Shown here: positions 61,950-64,000 of the stretch, in pieces | How positions within the stretch are numbered: the first letter of the stretch is position 1 | Layout: the number at the start of each line of letters is the position of its first letter | DNA from: Bacteroidota bacterium | GTDB lineage: Bacteria; Bacteroidota; Bacteroidia; Chitinophagales; Saprospiraceae | Reading direction: 5' to 3' | Length of the DNA stretch: 64,000 nt | NCBI GenBank assembly: GCA_029557915.1 | Contig: JAKQHS010000109.1 | Location: forward strand, 1 to 64,000 | Translations under genes and position numbers: made by a program | Notes under the pieces: generated by a model | Database searches by the model: none | What the model saw: the letters and a program-made list of their open reading frames with translations, nothing else | What the model was told of the DNA's origin: nothing

Positions 61950-62522
61950 AGACCAATTGTTTGGGTTGATTGCAAATCTAGTTGAGGCACAGGGGGCTGG
62001 TGGGATAAAAAAACCCTTTTATTGTGTCATCGAATCGATTGATACGGTTTTAACTAAAATTTGAATTTTTCATGAAATAGGTTCAATTATTGGCTTATTT
62101 TGCTTTATAAACAATATATCTTTCACTTTTACTTTGTAATTCGGTTAAAATGGAATAAAAAATAGAAAATATACCATATATAAGTTTACTGCATATATAG
62201 GTTTAAAACGAGAGGCCGGTTGTTTTTCCTTGCCCTGACCTCCTTAAGCTTTCAGATTAACCGGTTTATTGTGATGCCCAGCGGGATAAGGAGGGTTCAA
62301 GCTATAACCCTGGGAATACTCTGGAAGTATTGGGTCCGAAAGGCCGGCAGAGGTCCTGAAAACTCAGGCATTAAGTAAACGTTGACGGATCGCCTCCACG
62401 GGCCGGATGCAAGACCTGGTAAAAACCCGGTCAGGGAGAGCAAGGCTATCATTCTGATCCCAGAGCATCCACCGGTTTGTGAACAGGACCGGATTAGGAT
62501 ACAAATCCTCCGGGGGAAAAAC
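61950..62522. other. Regulatory/intergenic region upstream of nirB
   Basis: About 570 bases between nirB and the end of amt. It holds the nirB promoter. An imperfect palindrome atcgaatcgattgat at 62029-62043, some 50 bases upstream of the -7 element, could be an activator site (weak). Short frames across 62297-62641 occur on both strands but overlap the amt terminator and show no protein-like sequence. No PII, ntrC or small regulatory RNA was recognised. Confidence 0.4.
61973..61980 (-). promoter_or_regulatory. -7 promoter element of the nirB operon (TAGATTTG)
   Basis: Exact TAnnTTTG match on the minus strand, 24 bases before the nirB ATG. The same octamer occurs before amt. No clear -33 element, which would fit an activator-dependent promoter. 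Confidence 0.6.
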
Positions 62523-62563
62523 AAAAAACCCCGGGTTACCGCTTTCGCGCTCCCCAGGGTTTC
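62523..62563 (-). terminator. Rho-independent terminator of amt
   Basis: On the minus strand, 23 bases after the amt stop: arms aaaccctgggg and acccggggttt (one G.T pair) close a loop that contains a gcgc-gaaa-gcgg-like mini-hairpin, followed directly by a run of six T. Confidence 0.8.
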
Positions 62564-62585
62564 CCGATAGATGTAGCAATAGGTT

Positions 62586-63911
62586 TTATAACTTTTCTCC
62601 GTGCTGCGAAAGATCCAGGCCCTGGAATTCTTCTTCGTCATGCACCCGAAGGGGAGAAATGGCGTTGGTAATCCTCAGCAGGATATAAGTACCAAAGAAG
62701 GCGAAAATGGAAACTGCAATCAAAGCCAGCAGATGGATGAAGAACAATTTGGTCTCTCCGAAAAATAATCCGTTGCCGGTGGTATTGGCCGGGTTGATCG
62801 CCTGGCTGGCAAAGACCCCGGTGAGGATCATGCCTACCATGCCTCCAACCCCGTGGCAAGGGAATACGTCCAGGGTGTCGTCCAGAGTGGTCCGGCTCCT
62901 CCATTCCACCACGAGGTTGCTCACAATGCTGGCGACGATCCCGATGGTCAGTGCATGGGGTATGCTGACAAATCCCGCTGCAGGCGTAATGGCGACCAGG
63001 CCAACCACCGCGCCGATGCAGGCCCCCATGGCGGAAGGTTTGCGGCCGCGTATGGATTCAAAGATAATCCAGCTGAAAGCGGCGGCGGCAGATGCGGCCG
63101 TAGTCGTAGCCATGGCCGTAGCCGCCAGGGAATTGGCTCCCATAGCCGAACCCGCATTAAAACCTAGCCAGCCGAACCAAAGTAAACCGGTACCCAGCAT
63201 GACATAGGTGATCCGGGCCGGTTCGAGCCCCGTCGCCTCCGACCTGCGGCGCAAAAACAGGGCCGCGGCAAGGGCCGCCCAACCCGCGCTCATGTGCACC
63301 ACGGTTCCTCCTGCAAAATCGAGTACACCCAAACCAAAAAACAAGCCTTCCGGATGCCAGGTAATATGCGCCAGCGGGCTGTATATCAGCAAAGACCAAA
63401 GGATGATAAACAAGACATAGGAAGAAAAGCGGATCCGTTCCGCAAAGGCCCCGGTAATCAGGGCCGGGGTGATGATGGCGAATTTCAGCTGGTAAAAACA
63501 GAAGAGCACCAGGGGAATGGTTGGGGCCAGGGACCAGGGTTTCTGAGCCAGGATATCATCCATCATGAAATAGGTTGCGGGGTTGCCGATGATGCCTCCA
63601 ATGCTGTCGCCGAAAGCCAGGCTAAATCCAACCACTACCCAAATGATGCTGATCACAGACATGCTGATAAAGCTTTGCAGCATGGTCGAAATCACATTTT
63701 TCTTTCTCACCATCCCTCCATAAAAAAAGGCCAGTCCCGGGGTCATGATCAATACCAGTGCGCTGGCGCAGATCATCCAGGCAATATCACTGCCTACCAG
63801 GTCATCTCCGGCATATACCGCCTGGGGAATGCTGGGATGGATCAAACTCAATAAGACAATTAACAGTAGAATCGAAAACGGAATCCATGCAAGTCGTTTG
63901 TTGAAAGACAT
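62586..63911 (-). CDS. amt: Ammonium transporter (Amt family)
   Basis: 441 residues from the ATG at 63911; the frame is open to a TTG at 63974, but the -7 element at 63939-63946 lies inside that extension, so the inner start is preferred. A cleavable signal-like segment (about 8-30) precedes eleven membrane segments. Amt motifs: LVLIMTPGLAFFYGGMVRKK, YSPLAHITWHPEG, FAGGTVVHMSAGWAALA (first pore His), and FPCHGVGGMVGMILTGVF (second pore His). It brings ammonium/ammonia across the inner membrane and is usually expressed under nitrogen limitation. No glnK gene follows; the position upstream of nirB groups it with nitrate assimilation. Confidence 0.95.
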   Translation of the reverse strand: MSFNKRLAWIPFSILLLIVLLSLIHPSIPQAVYAGDDLVGSDIAWMICASALVLIMTPGLAFFYGGMVRKKNVISTMLQSFISMSVISIIWVVVGFSLAFGDSIGGIIGNPATYFMMDDILAQKPWSLAPTIPLVLFCFYQLKFAIITPALITGAFAERIRFSSYVLFIILWSLLIYSPLAHITWHPEGLFFGLGVLDFAGGTVVHMSAGWAALAAALFLRRRSEATGLEPARITYVMLGTGLLWFGWLGFNAGSAMGANSLAATAMATTTAASAAAAFSWIIFESIRGRKPSAMGACIGAVVGLVAITPAAGFVSIPHALTIGIVASIVSNLVVEWRSRTTLDDTLDVFPCHGVGGMVGMILTGVFASQAINPANTTGNGLFFGETKLFFIHLLALIAVSIFAFFGTYILLRITNAISPLRVHDEEEFQGLDLSQHGEKL

Positions 63912-63938
63912 ATTCAGTACTTTTTTTTGATTAGGACT

Positions 63939-63946
63939 CAAATCTA
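63939..63946 (-). promoter_or_regulatory. -7 promoter element of amt (TAGATTTG)
   Basis: Exact TAnnTTTG match on the minus strand, identical to the nirB element, 28 bases before the amt ATG at 63911. It argues against the longer reading frame start. Confidence 0.6.
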
Positions 63947-64000
63947 TAACCGGGAAGAGCCCCCAGAAATCCAAAAAGTCCCAAGATTTGTAATTTTCAT

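Noticed and set aside
62297..62688. Short frames on both strands between nirB and amt
   Set aside because: They overlap the amt terminator and coding end and look random; no PII-like sequence.
63941..64000. Start of a further leftward gene at the right edge
   Set aside because: The ATG at 64000 meets a stop after 18 codons; nothing supports a gene there, though the end of a gene from outside cannot be excluded.

Overview
The window is chromosomal DNA from a member of the Bacteroidota, probably a Saprospiria- or Chitinophagia-like, gliding, aerobic or nitrate-assimilating bacterium. The evidence is several proteins with type IX secretion (T9SS) C-terminal sorting domains, a CHU_C-type gliding-associated domain, large YD-repeat/RHS proteins, TAnnTTTG-type -7 promoter elements close to start codons, and Bacteroidota-typical families (ECF42 sigma factor with a DGPF partner, alginate-export porin, DUF2752, secreted Gfo/Idh/MocA and sugar isomerase/epimerase proteins). 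The assignment below phylum is an inference. No rRNA, tRNA, CRISPR array, phage or insertion sequence was recognised.

Layout. 1-5.5 kb: the N-terminal 1439 codons of a giant YD-repeat protein (cut by the left edge) and a T9SS-exported Asp-box protein. 6-20.4 kb: ordinary metabolic and housekeeping genes (HAD phosphatase, secreted sugar isomerase, CotH-like protein, ECF42 sigma factor plus DGPF protein, ZIP transporter, metallophosphoesterase, two short-chain dehydrogenase-type proteins, P-type ATPase, Gfo/Idh/MocA oxidoreductase), interrupted by repeat-rich intergenic DNA. 20.5-29.6 kb: a visibly AT-rich accessory block with an outer-membrane barrel, a CHU_C protein, a miniature YD/T9SS protein, and a 1992-residue SpvB-VCBS-RHS polymorphic toxin followed by a putative immunity gene. 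29.6-38.3 kb: amidohydrolase, alcohol dehydrogenase, a RelE/ParE-type toxin-antitoxin pair, histidine kinase, and a coupled operon of sulfatase, 3-methyladenine glycosylase, DUF2752 and DUF2177 genes, with a divergent formylglycine-generating-enzyme-like gene. 38.3-48.8 kb: AlaA-type aminotransferase, a surface-glycan glycosyltransferase group, gyrB and tsaE.

48.8-64 kb is a nitrogen-assimilation region. Reading leftward from 61.95 kb, nirB, nirD, an alginate-export-type porin, a NarK-type nitrate transporter, a nitrate reductase fused to a NirB-like flavoprotein and a BFD iron-sulfur domain, a nitrate-reductase-associated protein, and a rubredoxin-tailed protein lie head to tail, the last three joined by 4-base ATGA overlaps. 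An ammonium transporter with the same -7 hexad context lies upstream, and mobA (molybdenum cofactor) converges on the far end. Together they give uptake of nitrate and ammonium, reduction of nitrate to nitrite to ammonium, and cofactor maturation.

The most unusual material is non-coding: a family of period-6/7/8 short tandem repeats placed just after stop codons with a different unit at each locus, two families of paired 3-base-loop hairpins, and a 343-bp tandem duplication. Among proteins, the RHS toxin tail with its downstream neighbour and the rubredoxin-tailed protein of the nitrate cluster are the best candidates for little-described biology.
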